The notes beneath the pieces were generated by a model. That model was not told where the DNA came from. It ran no database searches and worked only from the letters and a program-made list of their open reading frames with translations. Shown here piece by piece: positions 53,328 to 63,100 of a DNA stretch of 64,000 nucleotides. The position numbers and the translations under genes are program-made. Source of the stretch: Mucilaginibacter sp. OK268 (lineage in GTDB: Bacteria > Bacteroidota > Bacteroidia > Sphingobacteriales > Sphingobacteriaceae); the NCBI RefSeq assembly GCF_900103125.1, contig NZ_FNJV01000008.1, positions 62,001-126,000 on the forward strand. Direction: 5' to 3'. The first letter of the stretch is position 1. Every line of letters begins with the position of its first letter.

Positions 53328-54668
53328 TCAGTTCATGAGTATTTGGTATTCCTCAATTTTGCGGTAAAGTGTGGCCAGGCCGATACCGAGGATCCTGGCT
53401 GCTTCCGTTTTATTACCCTTGGTGTATTTTAATATACGCCTGATGTGGTGTCTCTCCACACTGTGCAGATCAAGTGCAACCAGGTCATAGTAACCTCCAT
53501 TATGAAATTCATAAGGTAAAAGCTTTGGAGTAAGCAAGGGTTCATCCATCAGGATAACCACTCTTTCTATCACATTTTTAAGCTCCCTGATATTCCCGTT
53601 CCATTTGTGCTGGTTCAACAGTTTAAAAAATGTTGTATCAACATCTGGTATCTTCTTTTTAACCTTAGCCGAGTAAATTTTAATAAAATGCCGGGCCAAC
53701 ACTTCTATATCCCCTATCCGTTCGCGCAACGGGGGCAGCACTATAGAAAACCCGGATAGGCGGTAAAACAGGTCAAGCCGAAAATGCCCTTCCTCCGATT
53801 CCTTTTGCAGATCGCGGTTGGTAGCAGCAATCAGCCGTACATTTATTTTGGTGGTTTTGGTTTCGCCAATTTTAATAAAAGTACCATTTTCCAATACGCG
53901 CAATAATTTAGCTTGCAGATCATGACTCATTTCTCCTAATTCATCTAAAAAAATTGTTCCGCCGCTGGCCTCTTCAAACAGCCCCTTTTTATCTTTAACA
54001 GCTCCCGTAAAAGCCCCGGCTTTATAACCAAACAGCTCGCTTTCCAATAATTCTTTACTAAAAGCGCTGCAGTTAACCGCCACAAAAGGTTTATCTTTTC
54101 TTAAGCTTTCATAATGTATAGCCTCGGCAAATACTTCTTTACCCGTACCCGTTTCTCCCAGCAGTAAAACGGTCGCATCAGTTTTAGCTACTTTTTTGGC
54201 CAGTTCAACAGCTTCCAAAATAGCGGGCGATCGTCCTAAAACAATGGGGAAGCCGTGTTGTGCTTCTACCTGATCCTGCAGCTCACTTACCTGGTATTGT
54301 AAGTTGGCCTTTTGTATAGCTTTGCTTACCATGGGTATGATCTTATCATTATCATCGCCTTTGGTAAGGTAATCAAAGGCCCCGTTCTTGATGGCTAAAA
54401 CCCCATCACTGATGGATCCGAAAGCAGTAAGATTGATCACTTCTATATAAGGTTTAATCTGCTTGATCTTACTCACCAGATCTACCCCATTGGCGTCGGG
54501 CAACTTTACATCGCTCAGCACAACCATAATATCCTCACGCTCAACGATACGTATCCCTGTTTTGGCATTTGCCGCCTGTGTTACATGATACCCTTCCAGG
54601 CTTAGTATACGGGCCAATAATTCGCTGAGCTTAACCTCGTCATCAATTATTAATATGTTTGATTTCAT
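53328..54668 (-). CDS. NtrC-type sigma-54-dependent response regulator
   Basis: A 446-residue regulator: a receiver (about 1-120, phospho-acceptor Asp53 in LSDVKLPD), an AAA+ domain with GETGTGKE, the consensus sigma-54 loop GAFTGA and GGTIFLDELGE, and a C-terminal Fis-type HTH (GNKTEAARILGIGLATLYRKI). It is a close paralogue of 23131-24477. Its ATG lies 26 bases inside the M20 gene, so the two are translationally coupled. It is the last gene of the GNAT-M20-NtrC operon. No histidine kinase is nearby; it may respond to the operon's metabolite or to a remote kinase. Confidence 0.93.
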   Translation of the reverse strand: MKSNILIIDDEVKLSELLARILSLEGYHVTQAANAKTGIRIVEREDIMVVLSDVKLPDANGVDLVSKIKQIKPYIEVINLTAFGSISDGVLAIKNGAFDYLTKGDDNDKIIPMVSKAIQKANLQYQVSELQDQVEAQHGFPIVLGRSPAILEAVELAKKVAKTDATVLLLGETGTGKEVFAEAIHYESLRKDKPFVAVNCSAFSKELLESELFGYKAGAFTGAVKDKKGLFEEASGGTIFLDELGEMSHDLQAKLLRVLENGTFIKIGETKTTKINVRLIAATNRDLQKESEEGHFRLDLFYRLSGFSIVLPPLRERIGDIEVLARHFIKIYSAKVKKKIPDVDTTFFKLLNQHKWNGNIRELKNVIERVVILMDEPLLTPKLLPYEFHNGGYYDLVALDLHSVERHHIRRILKYTKGNKTEAARILGIGLATLYRKIEEYQILMN

Positions 54669-55821
54669 TTCTGTACTTGTTTGGATTGTTGATCAACATC
54701 AGCGGCAGGGTTTCCAATAGCCTGACGTAAGTGTTGATCCCTTTTTTGATCTCTTCGAGGTAAATAAACTCATCGGAGGAGTGAGACCTGGCAGAATCCC
54801 CAGGGCCTATTTTTACTGATGGAATAGTTAACCAGGCCTGATCTGAAGTGGTAGGAGAGCTGTAGGTTTTGCACCCTATAGCAATACCGGCCCGCACGAT
54901 CGGATGATCAACCGGAACTGAAGATGCCCCCAATGACCCTGGACGCACGATGATCTGGCATGACACATTCTTTTTAATGGTATCCAGGATCTCCTGCTGG
55001 CTGTACGTATCATCATTACGGATATCTACCGTAAACTCACATAAAGCAGGTACAATATTATGCTGTAAACCCGATTTGATGATGGTGATGGTCATTTTTA
55101 CCGGCGGCAATCCTCTAAACTGTTGCGGAAACTGGTAATTTCTGAACCAATCCAGGTCTTTCAGGCATTTGTGAATAGCATTATCCCCTTCTTCCCTGGC
55201 AGCGTGACCCGAGCGGCCGTTGCTGATGCAATCAATCACCAGGTTTCCCTTTTCGGCAACCGCCATTTGTAATAAGGTTGGCTCGCCTACAATGGCCAGC
55301 TCTAATTTACCCAATAAGGGTAAAATGGATTTAATACCGTTTTGACCGGAGTTTTCTTCCTCCGCAGTAGCTGCCAGACAGAGGTTAAAACCCAGGCCCT
55401 GGTAACAATAAAAATGCAGAAAAGTAGCGATGAGCGATACCAGGCACCCTCCGGCATCATTACTACCCAGGCCATATAGTTTTCCTAATGTTATTTCGGG
55501 GCAAAAAGGATCATTGGTATAGCCTTCGTTGGGCCTAACCGTATCTAAATGGGAATTGAGCAGGATGGTAGGTTTAGTACCATCATAGTATTTGTTATAG
55601 CACCAAACGTTATTACCTTTTCTTTTTACTTTGATGGAGTAACCGGCCAGATATCGCTGTACAATATCTGCGACCGCACCTTCGTTGCCACTAAATGAAG
55701 GTGTTTTAATTAATTGTTGCAGCAAACTTACCGACTCACTAAAAAGCTGTGCGTTCATAGGCAGGCCTGTCCATAACGGAGAAACATCTGCCCGCTCATT
55801 CAAATCTTTTATCATAACCAT
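54643..55821 (-). CDS. M20-family metallo-hydrolase, ArgE/acetylcitrulline-deacetylase-like
   Basis: A 392-residue zinc-dependent amidohydrolase. The M20 metal site is present: LLNSHLDTVRP (first His-X-Asp), GLGSNDAGGCLVS (bridging Asp), and TAEEENSGQNG (catalytic Glu-Glu). VGEPTLLQMAVAEKG and the GHAAREEG motif belong to the lid and dimer domain. The closest look-alikes are the Bacteroidota arginine-pathway deacetylases acting on acetylated amino acids. It sits 6 bases after a GNAT gene and overlaps the NtrC-type gene, unlike a normal arginine cluster, where argC, argB and argF' would be neighbours. The ATG at 55821 was used; the ATG at 55758 (MNAQLFSESV) is an alternative. Confidence 0.85.
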   Translation of the reverse strand: MVMIKDLNERADVSPLWTGLPMNAQLFSESVSLLQQLIKTPSFSGNEGAVADIVQRYLAGYSIKVKRKGNNVWCYNKYYDGTKPTILLNSHLDTVRPNEGYTNDPFCPEITLGKLYGLGSNDAGGCLVSLIATFLHFYCYQGLGFNLCLAATAEEENSGQNGIKSILPLLGKLELAIVGEPTLLQMAVAEKGNLVIDCISNGRSGHAAREEGDNAIHKCLKDLDWFRNYQFPQQFRGLPPVKMTITIIKSGLQHNIVPALCEFTVDIRNDDTYSQQEILDTIKKNVSCQIIVRPGSLGASSVPVDHPIVRAGIAIGCKTYSSPTTSDQAWLTIPSVKIGPGDSARSHSSDEFIYLEEIKKGINTYVRLLETLPLMLINNPNKYRNEIKHINN

Positions 55822-55827
55822 AAATAA

Positions 55828-56373
55828 TTAGTTTAACTGTGGATCAAACAACATGGCGGTGCACAAACAATTGCACCTGTTTTTACTTTGCAGTACATTG
55901 TAGTTAACACAACTTTTACAAGCGTCCCAAAACTTGGTTTCCTGCGCAACCTCTGCATAGGTTACAGGTTCAAAACCCAGTTTGGTATTCATTTTCATAA
56001 TGGCCAAACCCGAGGTGATGCTGAACACCTTTGCAGATGGATATTTGGTTCGGGATAGTTCAAATATTTGTGTTTTAATTTGGGAGGCTACACCCAGGTT
56101 ACGGTGTTTCGGAGATACAATAAGTCCGCTGTTCGAGACAAACTGTTCATTATCCCAGGTTTCTATATAGGAGAAACCAACCCATTCGCCGTTTTCGGTT
56201 ACGGCGACTATCGCTTTACCCTCATCTATTTTTTCTATGACAGAGGCTGCAGATCTTTTGGATATTCCCGAACCTCTTGCTATTGCGGAACTTTCCATTT
56301 CATGGATAATCTGGTCGGCAAAGACCACGTCAGACGGAATGGCTGACCTTATAATAATTCGTTCATCTTCCAT
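55828..56373 (-). CDS. GNAT acetyltransferase, arginine-pathway (N-acetylglutamate synthase-like) type
   Basis: A 181-residue acyl-CoA-dependent acetyltransferase. The GNAT A motif is visible as VSPKHRNLGVASQIK, preceded by GFSYIETWDNEQFVSNSGLI. The C-terminus has a cysteine-rich segment (CKSC ... CNCLC) that also occurs in the GNAT protein of Bacteroidota arginine clusters, which is the basis for the call; it could bind metal. It probably acetylates an amino acid such as glutamate or a related compound. It is the first gene of a three-gene operon with an M20 deacylase and an NtrC-type regulator. ATG at 56373. Confidence 0.78.
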   Translation of the reverse strand: MEDERIIIRSAIPSDVVFADQIIHEMESSAIARGSGISKRSAASVIEKIDEGKAIVAVTENGEWVGFSYIETWDNEQFVSNSGLIVSPKHRNLGVASQIKTQIFELSRTKYPSAKVFSITSGLAIMKMNTKLGFEPVTYAEVAQETKFWDACKSCVNYNVLQSKNRCNCLCTAMLFDPQLN

Positions 56374-56527
56374 TTCTTTTTTTAGTTTATTTCAGTTACA
56401 AGCATGGATTGTTTTTATAACTGTATATACCCTATTGCCAAAAGAATGCCCATTACATGGGTCTATGCGTATTTATGTGTTTAGCTCATTTAAACGCTGA
56501 TTTTATTTTACAACCCTATGCCAGGGC

Positions 56528-56563
56528 ATAAAAAAAGCCTATCAAAATGAAAGGCTTTTTTTT
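56528..56563 (-). terminator. Terminator of the 60-residue protein gene
   Basis: AAAAAAAGCCT and AGGCTTTTTTTT form an A/T-bounded stem around an 11-base loop. On the minus strand it lies 20 bases after the stop at 56584, separating that gene from the GNAT operon. Confidence 0.85.
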
Positions 56564-56583
56564 CAATTTAAGCAGCATTGAGA

Positions 56584-56766
56584 TCATTGTACAGGATGGT
56601 GGTGTACGGTGTTACCTGCGTAATGTTCCAGGTAACCATCTTCATTTACTGCAAATTTGCTTGTTCCGGTAGCGTATGCTGATTTTTTTCTTTTGGGGCC
56701 AGCTAAGGGAATAATGATAATCGCCAATAAGGCTACTATTTTAAGTACGATATAAACTGATGCCAT
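56584..56766 (-). CDS. Small single-helix membrane protein, 60 residues
   Basis: A 60-residue protein with one hydrophobic helix (about residues 3-23, VYIVLKIVALLAIIIIPLAG), a basic stop-transfer (PKRKK), and a polar His-rich tail ending HHHPVQ. No family was recognised. It has its own terminator, so it is a separate transcript from the GNAT operon. Its reading frame and terminator make a real gene likely. Confidence 0.65.
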   Translation of the reverse strand: MASVYIVLKIVALLAIIIIPLAGPKRKKSAYATGTSKFAVNEDGYLEHYAGNTVHHHPVQ

Positions 56767-56906
56767 GATATAAATATTTGACTATTAATAAATCAGGGCA
56801 CACAAACCAATAACATGCCATAAAATGCCTGTTGCCATAAATCCTGCTTAAAACGGGATAGGGCAATAAAATAGCCTTATTTAAAAAAATCGGGAAGAAT
56901 TTCAGC

Positions 56907-56941
56907 TATCATTTTGGAAGGGAAGACTTATCAAAATGATA
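56907..56941. promoter_or_regulatory. Inverted repeat between the small membrane gene and the SDR gene
   Basis: TATCATTTTG (56907-56916) and CAAAATGATA (56932-56941) are perfect 10-base arms with a 15-base spacer. It lies in the 300-base divergent region, about 126 bases before the SDR start. It could be an operator for either gene. A near -7 box (CACCTTTG, one mismatch) lies 23 bases before the SDR start. No other feature was seen in 56767-57066. Confidence 0.45.
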
Positions 56942-57066
56942 CATCACCATATAAAATTTATCGATTGGGATACCCATCCCTCAAATGTATAAGTGATGAG
57001 TAGAAAAGTATAAATCAGCCAGCGCCTTTCGCCGCACCTTTGCTTCAGCAATTAAATATAAAAGCA

Positions 57067-57879
57067 ATGAAAAAGACAGTATTAATAACCGGCGCTTCAT
57101 CAGGATTTGGAAAAGAGGCCGTTAAATTATTTCATAAAAACAACTGGAACGTGATAGCTACCATGCGTTCACCAGAAAAAGAAACAGAGCTATCGGCACT
57201 TGACCAGGTTTTGTTAACCAGGTTAGATGTAACCGACAAAGCCAGCATACAAAACGCCGTAAAAGCCGGCATCGAAAAATTTGGTACAATTGATGTATTG
57301 GTGAACAACGCGGGCTATGGTTCCTTTGGCGCGTTAGAAGCTGCTACAGAATCCGAGATCAAACGACAGTTCGATGTTAATTTCTTTGGACTGATCGAAG
57401 TAACACAAGCCTTAATACCGGTTATGCGTCAACAAAGATCGGGCGTTATCATCAACGTTTCTTCTATAGGCGGCAAGGTTACCTTCCCATTCTCGTCACT
57501 TTACCATGCTACTAAATTCGCGGTGGAAGGTTTAACAGAATCTATACAATACGAACTCAACCCATTGGGCATCCACTTAAAAATTGTTGAACCGGGCGGC
57601 TATAAAACCGAGTTCGCAGGTCGTTCGATATCCATCTACGGCGTTGGCGAATCAGGTGATTACCAGACTCCCTTTGATAAATTTATCAGCGCGTTAGAGC
57701 AATGGCCGATGTCTGAAAACATTAGCGAAGTGGCCGATGCTATTTATGAGGCGGCTACCGATGGTACCGAAAAATTGCGTTACCCTGTAGGTCATGACGC
57801 CGGGCCAATAATTGAGGCAAGGCACCAGATGGATGATGTGGATTTCAAAAAAATGATAGTAGGCCAAATGGGCATTTAG
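57067..57879 (+). CDS. SDR-family NAD(P)-dependent oxidoreductase
   Basis: A 270-residue classical short-chain dehydrogenase. The cofactor motif is TGASSGFGKE, followed by NNAGYGSFG and the catalytic Ser (SSIGG), Tyr (YHATK) and Lys residues of the active-site YXXXK. The C-terminus extends the substrate loop. The substrate is unknown. The ATG at 57067 is 27 bases downstream of the frame's upstream limit and starts the Rossmann strand directly (MKKTVLITGAS). The AraC regulator at 58034 on the same strand is its likely controller. Confidence 0.93.
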   Translation: MKKTVLITGASSGFGKEAVKLFHKNNWNVIATMRSPEKETELSALDQVLLTRLDVTDKASIQNAVKAGIEKFGTIDVLVNNAGYGSFGALEAATESEIKRQFDVNFFGLIEVTQALIPVMRQQRSGVIINVSSIGGKVTFPFSSLYHATKFAVEGLTESIQYELNPLGIHLKIVEPGGYKTEFAGRSISIYGVGESGDYQTPFDKFISALEQWPMSENISEVADAIYEAATDGTEKLRYPVGHDAGPIIEARHQMDDVDFKKMIVGQMGI

Positions 57880-57881
57880 TA

Positions 57882-57980
57882 GGGAGCAAAGATTTTTGGA
57901 ACAAGGAGCAAGGACTTTTCTTTTTTCCTTAGTCTTTGCTCCTTATATCCTTGCTCCTTGTTCCAAAAATCCTTACTCCC
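57882..57980. repeat. Large imperfect palindrome after the SDR gene
   Basis: A 32-base arm starting GGGAGCAAAGATTTTTGGAA (57882-57913) is matched by 57949-57980 with few mismatches. The loop repeats AAGGAGCAAGGA words in both orientations. It may act as a bidirectional terminator or be another intergenic repeat family. Confidence 0.8.
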
Positions 57981-58033
57981 TAACCTGCGCAGCCTTCCCT
58001 TTTTTATAGTAACTTTATCTTATCAATAAAAAA

Positions 58034-58939
58034 ATGCCCAATAAATACATTGACCTCAAATCCATCAGCGATCTGCACCGGATGGTACAATATGCCCCAC
58101 CCAGGCATCCCCTGGTGAGTGTGATTGACCATTGCGACTTTTATAAAAGCTATCGTCCTAAAGCAGATGTGTTTTATCGCTTTGGGTTTTATATTATTTC
58201 GTGTAAAAAGTTCGACGGGTTATTAAAATACGGCAAGGGGCATTATGATTTTAATGAAGGCTCCCTGATGTTTACCGCTCCCGACCAGGTTATTGGCCCG
58301 GGACCCGATGTTGAAGTAGAGGAAGGCTGGGCATTGTTCATCCATCCCGACCTGATACATGGTACAGACCTGGGCAAGAAGATACATCAGTATTCGTTTT
58401 TTAATTACGAGATAAACGAGGCGCTGCACATCTCGGAGAAGGAAAAACAGATCATTAAAGATTGTGTGGCTAAGATCGAAAAGGAGTACGCGCAAAATAT
58501 CGACAAGCATTCGCAAGGCCTTATCGTGAGCAATATTGAATTGCTGTTAAATTACTGCAACCGGTTTTATGACCGCCAGTTTTACACCAGGGCCAAAGTT
58601 AATTCGGATGTGGTACAGCAGTTTGAAAAGCTATTGAAAGATTATTTTTCGCAAAACAACCTCATAGAAACAGGTCTGCCAAACGTGGGTTATTTTGCAT
58701 CCAGGCTCAACCTGTCGCCCAACTATCTGTCTGATTTGTTAGGTAAATTCACCGGTAAAACCACACAGGAACACATCCACCTCGAACTGATAGATAAAGC
58801 GAAAACCATGCTGTGGGGCACCAATCAGTCCATCAGCGAAATTGCCTACGGATTGGGCTTTGAGCACCCATCGCACTTCACCAAGATCTTTAAAACAAAA
58901 ACGGGTAAATCGCCCAGCGAGTACCGGTTGATGAATTAG
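58034..58939 (+). CDS. AraC-family transcriptional regulator
   Basis: A 301-residue regulator. The N-terminal cupin-like sensor (FYRFGFYIISCKKFDGLLKYGKGHYDFNEGSLMFTAPDQV) is followed by a middle helical region and a C-terminal AraC double HTH (NVGYFASRLNLSPNYLSDLLGKFTGKTTQEHIH; SISEIAYGLGFEHPSHFTKIFKTKTGKSPSEYR). It lies 154 bases after the SDR gene on the same strand. It probably regulates that gene; the effector is unknown. Confidence 0.93.
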   Translation: MPNKYIDLKSISDLHRMVQYAPPRHPLVSVIDHCDFYKSYRPKADVFYRFGFYIISCKKFDGLLKYGKGHYDFNEGSLMFTAPDQVIGPGPDVEVEEGWALFIHPDLIHGTDLGKKIHQYSFFNYEINEALHISEKEKQIIKDCVAKIEKEYAQNIDKHSQGLIVSNIELLLNYCNRFYDRQFYTRAKVNSDVVQQFEKLLKDYFSQNNLIETGLPNVGYFASRLNLSPNYLSDLLGKFTGKTTQEHIHLELIDKAKTMLWGTNQSISEIAYGLGFEHPSHFTKIFKTKTGKSPSEYRLMN

Positions 58940-58974
58940 AAGCTGAACAGACAAACCATTGTACTAAAAAAGTG

Positions 58975-59093
58975 GGTTTACATGGTTTACACTTTTTATG
59001 GTTTACAAATATGTAATTATATTAAAATCAATTACTTAATATATTTATACCCTAAAAAAACGGTTTACAGTGTAAACCATGTTTTTGGGGTAT
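58975..59093. promoter_or_regulatory. Cluster of GGTTTACA half-sites with a 47-nt palindrome
   Basis: GGTTTACA occurs at 58975-58982, 58984-58991, 59000-59007 and 59062-59069. The last forms the perfect palindrome GGTTTACAGTGTAAACC (59062-59078), and the symmetry extends through ATACCC/GGGTAT arms to 59047-59093 with three mismatches. It lies between the stop codons of the AraC and DeoR genes, where operators are not expected. As RNA it would fold into a long hairpin with a very small loop. Confidence 0.6.
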
Positions 59094-59103
59094 TTCCAAC
59101 ATT

Positions 59104-59143
59104 TGTAGCTTGGCTCTGTAGTCGAGCGACTACAGGGGCTACA
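59104..59143. terminator. Nested hairpin before the DeoR stop
   Basis: CTGTAGTCG (59116-59124) and CGACTACAG (59127-59135) form a perfect 9-pair stem on a 2-base centre; TGTAGC (59104-59109) and GCTACA (59138-59143) form outer arms. It is between convergent genes, so it may end both transcripts, but there is no T-run. Confidence 0.6.
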
Positions 59144-59153
59144 AAATCACTTC

Positions 59154-59900
59154 TCAATAAAGCTGTATCCCCTTTTCCCTATAATCATCCAATACCTGGT
59201 TATCCGGATCAAGATCGGTGATCAGGTAATCAACCTTCGCCAGCGGACAAACGTTCATGCGTTGTACGGAGTTTAATTTCTCAGAAATACACATGATCAC
59301 CAGGCGGTTGGAGGCATTGATCATCGCCTTTTTCAGATGGACGATATTCAGGTCGGAATCGGTTACGCCATCGGCTATCGAAATACCGTTGGTGCCTAAA
59401 AAACAAATATCAAACTTAATCTCATGCAGATAATTCACTACCTGTGAGCCCACACAAACCTGCGAATCTTTGGAGAACTCCCCGCCTATCAATATCACCG
59501 TAACCAAAGGATGATCGGCCAGTTGCAGCGCCACCAGCGGACTAATGGTAAATACTGTAACCGCCAGGTTTTGCGGCAGTGCCTGCATCATTTCCAATAC
59601 GGTGGTACCGCCGCCGGTTAACACCATCATGCCGCTTTTAATAAGGCCGATAGCTTTACGGGCAATGGCCTTTTTGGCATCAACCGCGTAGATATCGGTA
59701 TGCTGAAAGGGGTAGTGGAATGATTTGGACAGGGCGCCGCCATGCACTTTAACAATCTGCCGGGAATCATCCAGCTCCATCAAATCGCGCCGTATGGTAT
59801 CTTCAGATACGTTTAGCGCCGTGGCCAGATCGGCTGATAATACTTTGTTATGCAGGTTTATTTGTTTGATGATAAATGCGTGGCGTTCCTTTTTAAGCAT
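59154..59900 (-). CDS. DeoR/GlpR-family transcriptional regulator
   Basis: A 248-residue repressor. The N-terminal HTH (MLKKERHAFIIKQINLHNKVLSADLATALNVSEDTIRRDLMELDD) and KVHGGALS are typical of DeoR proteins. The C-terminal domain contains LTGGGTTVLEMMQALP, the effector-binding loop, and CFLGTNGISIADGVTDSD. The ATG at 59900 was used; a TTG at 59906 would add two codons. It is divergent from the SusC gene at 60159 (258-base gap), so it is the best candidate to control that SusC/SusD operon. Confidence 0.92.
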   Translation of the reverse strand: MLKKERHAFIIKQINLHNKVLSADLATALNVSEDTIRRDLMELDDSRQIVKVHGGALSKSFHYPFQHTDIYAVDAKKAIARKAIGLIKSGMMVLTGGGTTVLEMMQALPQNLAVTVFTISPLVALQLADHPLVTVILIGGEFSKDSQVCVGSQVVNYLHEIKFDICFLGTNGISIADGVTDSDLNIVHLKKAMINASNRLVIMCISEKLNSVQRMNVCPLAKVDYLITDLDPDNQVLDDYREKGIQLY

Positions 59901-60158
59901 ATACAAATGTAGTTTTTTGTAACAATCCTGAATCAGGTGTATTTATAGCGCTATAAACATGCGGTTATTTGCAACTTATAAAATAAAATCAGATAAATAG
60001 CGCATAATTAAAAATAAATTATACATATATTTAGCACAGACTTTATTACTATGCGGTTTTATGCAGGATTCACCGCCTGGTACCGGCAAAAATGATCTTA
60101 ACGGTTTTTGCCCGGGAATTTGCAACTAACAAACACTATATAATTAACCCATTTAAGT

Positions 60159-63100
60159 ATGAAAAAAAGTTTACTCTTTTTTTTCCTGGTATTATGTTGT
60201 TGTGCCCTAAAAACCATGGCGCAAGTGCAAAGCATTACTGGAAAAATCACCTCGGCGGATGATGGAAGTCCATTACCCGGGGTATCCGTAAAAATTAAAG
60301 GAACCAACACCGGCACTCAGTCCGATTCAAAAGGCGCTTATGCCATCAGTGCAAGTCCTGGCCAGGTTATCGTGTATTCTTTTATAGGCATGAAGCCTCA
60401 GGAAAGAACAGTTGGCGCCGCTACTGTAATAGACATAGCGCTCCTATCGGATGCCACCATGTTAAAAGAAGTACCTATTACGATAGGCTTTGGTGTAAAG
60501 GCCGACAAGCGTTATTCTACTTCGCCGGTACAAACTGTTAAGGGCGAAGCCATTCAGCAAACCCAGCGCGAAAACTTTATCAATGCTTTACAGGGCCGTG
60601 TGGCCGGCGCTACTGTTACCCCCACCGGCGGTAACCCCGGTGCGTCATCATCTATCGTATTACGTGGTTTAAACTCCATTGGCGGTTCAAACAGCCCCCT
60701 GTTTGTTATTGATGGTATCCGGGTAAGTAATGACGCGGTTGACCAAAGCTCCCTGGCATCCAATGGCGATAACCGTCGCGAGGATTTTACCAACCGTATA
60801 GCGGACATCAACCCCGACGATATTGAAACGGTTACGGTGCTGAAAGGTGCAGACGCGGCCGCGGTATACGGTTCATCAGCATCGGGCGGTGCTATTGTGA
60901 TCACCACCAGGAAAGGCCATGCCGGCCCGGGTACAGTTACTTATGATAATGACTTTGGCTTTGCTACCGCCTATCGTTTCCCCAAAATTCAAACGGTTTA
61001 TGGCGTGGGGCAAAATGGCAGCAGCAGCGGTATTGTACGTACGCTATTCGGTCCGGCTTATGCGCCAGGTACAAAAACCTACAATAACCTGCAGGATATT
61101 ATGCAAACCGGTCATACAGTGATCAATAACTTGGCCTTTGAAGGTGGTAACGAGATCACTACTTACCGGCTTTCGGCCTCTATCCGGAACACTACGGGCG
61201 TACTGCCGGTAGCCTATAACGATAAGATTTCGCTGCGTTTTTCGGGCACGTCAAAAATCTCGTCCAAATTAACCAGTAGCGCTTCGTTCAACTATTTTAA
61301 TATCGATAACCGTAAACTGAACAAAGGCAACTCCGGTACTTATATCAACGCGTTGGCATGGCCTTCCAATGATGACGTGCGCAATTACCTGAATCCCGAT
61401 GGTACCCGCAGGTTGATACTACCCGCAAGTGCGTCAAATATAACATCGGATGCTACGGTGGATTTTGACAACCCACTTTGGGATGCCCATAACAACATCA
61501 GCCGCGATAAAACGAATCGCATGATCGGTAACGTCGACCTGTCGTTTGATGCCGCATCCTGGCTTAATTTCAGGGCCTTGGCCGGTATTGATTATGCCGC
61601 GACAGCAGGTAATAACTTTGTAAGCCAGTACAGTTCATCGTACCAAAACTCGCCGCTAAACAGCTTTGCGGCCACCAGCGGTATTGCCACCGGCGGTATC
61701 ATTGATAATTACAACGATGGCAACCTGCAAATCAACGGTTCGTTCTTCGCTACCGGCAAAAAGCAATTTGGCGATTTTAAAACCACGCTGGCGGTTGGCG
61801 CCGAAGCCATTTCCAACTCGGATGAGATCAATGGTTATTATGGCGAAAAATTCATCCAGCCCGATTTTAACAACATCAATAATACCACACCAACCACACA
61901 GCGTTCATCAGACTATGTGAAAAAAGTGCGCTACCTTTCAGGCATCGCCAGGTTGGGTTTGGTATATAAAGAAATTTTAACCCTGAATGCTACCGCGCGT
62001 GAGGAATATTCATCCAAACTATCGGGCACACAGCAGGACCATTATTTTTATCCATCCGTTGGTCTCGGTTTTATATTTACCGAGCTGCCGGGCTTAAAGG
62101 ATAACCCCATATTATCATTCGGTAAAATAAGGGCATCCTATGCCGAAGTGGGTAAAGACCCTACGGCTCCATACAAAATACGATCGACCCTGTTACAGCA
62201 AACCACTACAGGCGGCGGCTTTGCCTATGACGTTACCGGCAACAACCCCAACCTAAGGCCCGAGCGCGATAAAGAGCTTGATCTGGGTGCCGAATTTCAG
62301 TTTTTTAACGGTCGTTTAGGTGCCGATATCAGCTATTACGAAGTAAAGGCAACCAACCAGATCTTTAATCCCCGCATCAGCTATGCATCAGGGTACATAC
62401 TGGAATACATTAATGGTGGCGAAGTAAAAAACCACGGTTTTGAAGTATCCTTAACCGGCGCGCCTGTTAAATCAAAAAACTTTAACTGGGATGTATTATT
62501 AAACTTTACCGCGGCCCGCGGCAAAGTAGTGAGCCTGGGTGGCTTGCCGGAGTATTATAACTCCGATACCTGGATCTACTCCAACGTGCGTTCAAGCATT
62601 TTTCCGGGCAGCAGCACTACCAATATCGCGGCCTATGGTTATGCCCGCAATAAGGCCGGCCAGATCCTGATCGATCCAACCAGTGGTATCCCTATCAGTA
62701 ACGTAACTTTTGGTGTAGGGGGCGACAAACAGCCAAAATTCAGCATAGGTTTGGGTAACCATTTTACTTTTAAAGATTTTGATCTGAACTTCCTGTTCGA
62801 TATACGCAAAGGCGGGGATATATTTAATGGCAACGAGCTTTTCATGACACGTTATGGCTTAAGCGCCCGTACGCTGAACCGCATGGCCCCTATTATTGTA
62901 CCGGGTGTTTTAAAAGATGGCAACGAAAACTCGGCTAACCCTACCGTTAACAATATCCAGATTACGCCCAATACACAGAATAACTATTATGCCAACGCCG
63001 TTGATGCCGATTTTATTGAGCATAATATTAACTGGGTAAGGTTAAAGGACATCACGTTAAGCTACCGGTTACCGCAATCGTTATTAAAACGTCAAAGCGT

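Noticed and set aside
58982-59221. A 79-codon plus-strand frame after the AraC gene
   Set aside because: It runs straight through the GGTTTACA palindrome and the nested hairpin and into the antisense of the DeoR gene; there is no protein-like composition.
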